A stretch of 8,455 nt of DNA, from the NCBI GenBank assembly GCA_964467785.1, contig CAYXVB010000157.1, positions 1-8,455 of the forward strand. Reading direction: 5' to 3'. Shown here piece after piece: positions 6,021-8,455 of this stretch; position 1 is the stretch's first letter; the number at the start of each line of letters is the position of its first letter. The stretch comes from CAYXVB01 sp964467785. GTDB lineage: Bacteria > Bdellovibrionota > UBA1018. Under the pieces are notes generated by a model. It did not search any database. It was not told the origin of the DNA and was given only the letters and a program-made list of their open reading frames with translations. A program made the position numbers and the translations under genes.

Positions 6021-6047
6021 TCAGGCCTGACGTAAACGCACTACGTC
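6021..6047. repeat. Palindrome and inverted repeat at the end of dnaE
   Basis: TCAGGCCTGA (6021-6030) is a perfect 10-base palindrome. Next to it GACGTA (6029-6034) and TACGTC (6042-6047) form a six-pair inverted repeat with a seven-base loop, spanning the dnaE stop codon (TAG, 6041-6043). No T-run follows on the transcribed strand, so a terminator role is weak. Confidence 0.4.
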
Positions 6048-8455
6048 AAAACGACTACGTCCCGCCCAAAGATTCGGTTGATCGCCTGCACCATCTGCGG
6101 CGTGCCCGAGACCCCAACCGTGCGGGGCAGGTCCAACCGGGTGCGAAACCTTGGGTCGATGAAGTCGATCCGCACCGGACACTTGCCGCGAAACTGTAAG
6201 AGGTGCTTTTTGAGATCGCGTAGCTGCTCGGGTTTGACTTCGTCGGGCACCAAGCGCAAAGACACGTTCTGCACGCGGCCCTTATGGGCCTCGTTCAGCC
6301 ACTCCATCGTCTTGACAAGGATCTTGGGCGCCTCATCACCACTCTCCAACTCGCCGACCACGAGGACCGCTTCCGCTTCGGAGGATGCTCGCTTCAAGAT
6401 CTCCTGCACGCCCGCGTAAGCCTCAGGAAAGAATACGATCTCGACTTTGCCTTTGAGATCCTCGAGCGCCCCAAAGCCCATCCGCGAGCCCTTTTTGGTC
6501 ATCACCTCGCGGATTTCCGTGACCAGGCCGCCCAAACGGATCTCGGGACGTTGCGGGCGTTGGTAGCGCATTCCCCCGCCGCCGCCGAACTCGGGTGGCG
6601 GTCCCTGGGGCGCCGGCGCGGGCTTGGAGGGGCGTTGATTGGATTTCTCTTCGGCGTAGGTCTTGATGCGCTCGGTGGACCAGCCGAGCCACTCTTCGCA
6701 GATCTTCTGCCAGGGGTCCATCGGATGGCCCGAAACGTAAAAGCCGACGACCTTTTTTTCCTCCACCAACTTGCGGGAGAGCGGCCAGTCTTCCTCGTTC
6801 TTGAAGACCGCGGCGGCGGGCGTGACCATCTTGATCTGGTCGGCGGTGAAACTGTCGAAGAGCGAGCTCTGCCCGAGCTCCCGCTCTTCCTGCTCGTCAC
6901 CCGCGTGCTCGAGCAATGCCTCGAGCGAGGCAAAGAGCGAGGCGCGGTTGACCTCCGCGATCCCGTCAAAGGCGCCCGCGAGCGTGAGCGACTCGAGGAC
7001 CTTCTTGTTGACCTTGCGCGTGGAGACCCGCCGACAGAAATCGAGTGCATTCTCAAAACGGGCTTGCGCGCGGGACTCCAGGATCGCCTCGACGGCCGCG
7101 CCGCCGACGCCCTTGATCGCCTCGAGACCAAAGCGGATGGCGCGGGCTTCGCCCGAACCTGGCGCCCCCCCTTTTCCATCAGTTTTCCTGATTTTCTCGA
7201 CCGAGAACTTGCGTTGCGAGCGGTTGACGTCCGGAGGCAGAACCTCGATCCCGTGCGCGCGCGCGTCGGAGATGTACTTGGTGAGCTTGTCGGTGTTGTC
7301 CATTTCGGTCGTCATCAACGCCGCCATGAACTCCGCCGGATAATAGGCCTTGAGATAAGCCGTCTGATACGTCAGGACCGCGTAGGCCGCCGAGTGCGAC
7401 TTATTAAAGCCGTATTCGGCGAACTTGGCCATGAGATCGAAGATGCCTTCGGACTTCTGGGTTGGCAGGCCCTTTTTTGTCGCGCCGTCGACGAACAGGG
7501 CGCGATGGGCCGCCATTTCCTCGGGCTTCTTCTTGCCCATGGCACGACGCAAGAGGTCCGCTTGCCCGAGCGAATAGCCCGCGAGCTCGCGGGCGATCTG
7601 CATGACCTGCTCTTGGTAGAGGATGACGCCGTAAGTATCCTTGAGGATCGGCGCGAGCGCGTCCACGTCATAGACGATGGGCTTGCGTCCATGCTTGCGC
7701 TCAATGAAGTCGTCGACCATGCCGGAACCGAGCGGACCGGGGCGATAGAGCGCGTTGATGGCGGTGAGATCCTCGACTGAATTGGGCTGCAGGCGCGTGC
7801 AGAGGTCCTTCATGCCCGAGCTCTCGACCTGGAAGACGCCGTCGGTGTCGCCGGAACCCACGAGCTCAAAGACCTTGGAGTCGTGGTAGTTCATGCGCGC
7901 GAGCTCGAACTCGGCGTCCGCGGTGCCAGGATCGGCGGCCAGCCGCACGAGCTTGACCGCGTTGTCGATCACGGTGAGGGTCTTCAGGCCCAGGAAGTCG
8001 AACTTGACGAGGCCGACCTTCTCCGCGAAGTCCTTGTCGAACTGAGTGACGACGTCGCCGTCACGGCCCGTGAACAGCGGGCAATAGTTGACGACCGGCT
8101 TCTCGGTGATGATGACGCCCGCGGCATGGATACCGGCGTTGCGGTACAGCCCTTCGAGCGACCGCGCGTACTGCATGATCTTGTTGATCTTGGGCTCGTT
8201 CTCCATGCGCTCGCGCAGGCGGGGCTCGGCTTCGATCGCCTTGTCGATGGTGATGTCGAGCTCGTCGGGCAGGAGCTTGGTGATGGAGTCGCTTTCCGCG
8301 AACGAGAGACCGAGCACGCGGCAAACGTCCTTGATGACGGCGCGGGCCTGGAGCTTTCCGAACGTGATGATCTGACAGACGTTGTCTTTGCCGTACTTGC
8401 GCGCGACATAGTCGATGACCTCGCCACGTCGGTCCTGACAGAAGTCGACGTCGAA
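6041..8455 (-). CDS. dnaE: DNA polymerase III alpha subunit, C-terminal 804 residues (5' end outside window)
   Basis: This is the catalytic subunit of the replicative polymerase. The frame stays open to the right edge, and the first visible residues are FDVDFCQDRRGEVIDYVARK, which include the first two catalytic aspartates of C-family polymerases. The third is in GYSLGQADLLRRAMGKKKPEE. Other hallmarks follow in family order: QIITFGKLQARAVIKDV, RNAGIHAAGVIIT, VTQFDKDFAEKVGLVKFDFL, YRPGPLGSGMVDDFIERKHG, YGFNKSHSAAYAVLTYQTAY and PAEFMAALMTTEMDNTDKL. A helix-hairpin-helix (AIKGVGGAAVEAI) comes next. QSSLF fits the internal beta-clamp-binding motif (Gln-x-x-Leu-Phe). An OB fold (RLGGLVTEIREVMTKKGSRM) and a C-terminal domain end the protein. 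A Pro/Gly-rich linker (6542-6643) lies just before the OB fold. Absence of the PolC exonuclease layout supports DnaE. No frameshift or intein is seen. The PHP domain and start are outside the window. Confidence 0.97.
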   Translation of the reverse strand, partial: FDVDFCQDRRGEVIDYVARKYGKDNVCQIITFGKLQARAVIKDVCRVLGLSFAESDSITKLLPDELDITIDKAIEAEPRLRERMENEPKINKIMQYARSLEGLYRNAGIHAAGVIITEKPVVNYCPLFTGRDGDVVTQFDKDFAEKVGLVKFDFLGLKTLTVIDNAVKLVRLAADPGTADAEFELARMNYHDSKVFELVGSGDTDGVFQVESSGMKDLCTRLQPNSVEDLTAINALYRPGPLGSGMVDDFIERKHGRKPIVYDVDALAPILKDTYGVILYQEQVMQIARELAGYSLGQADLLRRAMGKKKPEEMAAHRALFVDGATKKGLPTQKSEGIFDLMAKFAEYGFNKSHSAAYAVLTYQTAYLKAYYPAEFMAALMTTEMDNTDKLTKYISDARAHGIEVLPPDVNRSQRKFSVEKIRKTDGKGGAPGSGEARAIRFGLEAIKGVGGAAVEAILESRAQARFENALDFCRRVSTRKVNKKVLESLTLAGAFDGIAEVNRASLFASLEALLEHAGDEQEERELGQSSLFDSFTADQIKMVTPAAAVFKNEEDWPLSRKLVEEKKVVGFYVSGHPMDPWQKICEEWLGWSTERIKTYAEEKSNQRPSKPAPAPQGPPPEFGGGGGMRYQRPQRPEIRLGGLVTEIREVMTKKGSRMGFGALEDLKGKVEIVFFPEAYAGVQEILKRASSEAEAVLVVGELESGDEAPKILVKTMEWLNEAHKGRVQNVSLRLVPDEVKPEQLRDLKKHLLQFRGKCPVRIDFIDPRFRTRLDLPRTVGVSGTPQMVQAINRIFGRDVVVLT

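Noticed and set aside
6284..7780. Plus-strand open frame of 498 codons opposite dnaE
   Set aside because: The opposite strand encodes highly conserved DnaE motifs throughout; the long antisense frame is a known effect of high-GC codon use and shows no domain of its own.
1..8455. tRNA, rRNA, CRISPR array, insertion sequence or attachment site
   Set aside because: No cloverleaf-like or rRNA-like sequence, regularly spaced repeats, transposase motifs or terminal inverted repeats were seen on reading either strand.

Overview
The window reads as chromosomal DNA of a fairly GC-rich Gram-negative bacterium. Sec signal peptides, an outer-membrane-type lipoprotein and a DnaE-type replicative polymerase all point that way. 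I cannot fix the lineage from the sequence; a Bdellovibrionota or deltaproteobacteria-like group is only a guess. All supported genes lie on the minus strand, so transcription runs from high to low coordinates.

Right part (6041-8455): the C-terminal 804 residues of the replicative DNA polymerase III alpha subunit, dnaE. Its 5' end lies outside the window, and the window starts exactly at the catalytic Asp-x-Asp motif. Downstream is a 139-base gap with a 20-base hairpin, a repeated octamer and a plausible sigma70-type promoter.

Middle (976-5901): a tight, apparently co-transcribed five-gene unit. In order it encodes a secreted or membrane-anchored protein of unknown function with a CxxC motif (403 aa), a CsgG/FlgT-like lipoprotein (332 aa), two tandem paralogous exported proteins (316 and 325 aa) and an RsuA/RluB-family rRNA pseudouridine synthase. 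The last four genes overlap head to tail by 17, 4 and 4 bases. The paralogues share a His...Cys pattern reminiscent of permuted papain-fold (LRAT / permuted NlpC/P60) enzymes. They are the most interesting uncharacterised element here. The pseudouridine synthase is broken: about 26-29 bases that should encode the conserved family motif near the C-terminus are missing, and the reading frame is lost.

Left part (1-821): a separate two-gene unit of small exported proteins. The first is a 223-aa protein with seven cysteines. The second is cut by the window edge and only its signal peptide and first mature residues are visible. An AT-rich 154-base gap (822-975) carries the presumed promoter and a 12-base palindrome.

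How the parts work together is inference. The middle unit looks like an envelope module (lipoprotein plus periplasmic or surface proteins) with a ribosome-modification gene appended by translational coupling. dnaE appears to be an independent housekeeping neighbour.
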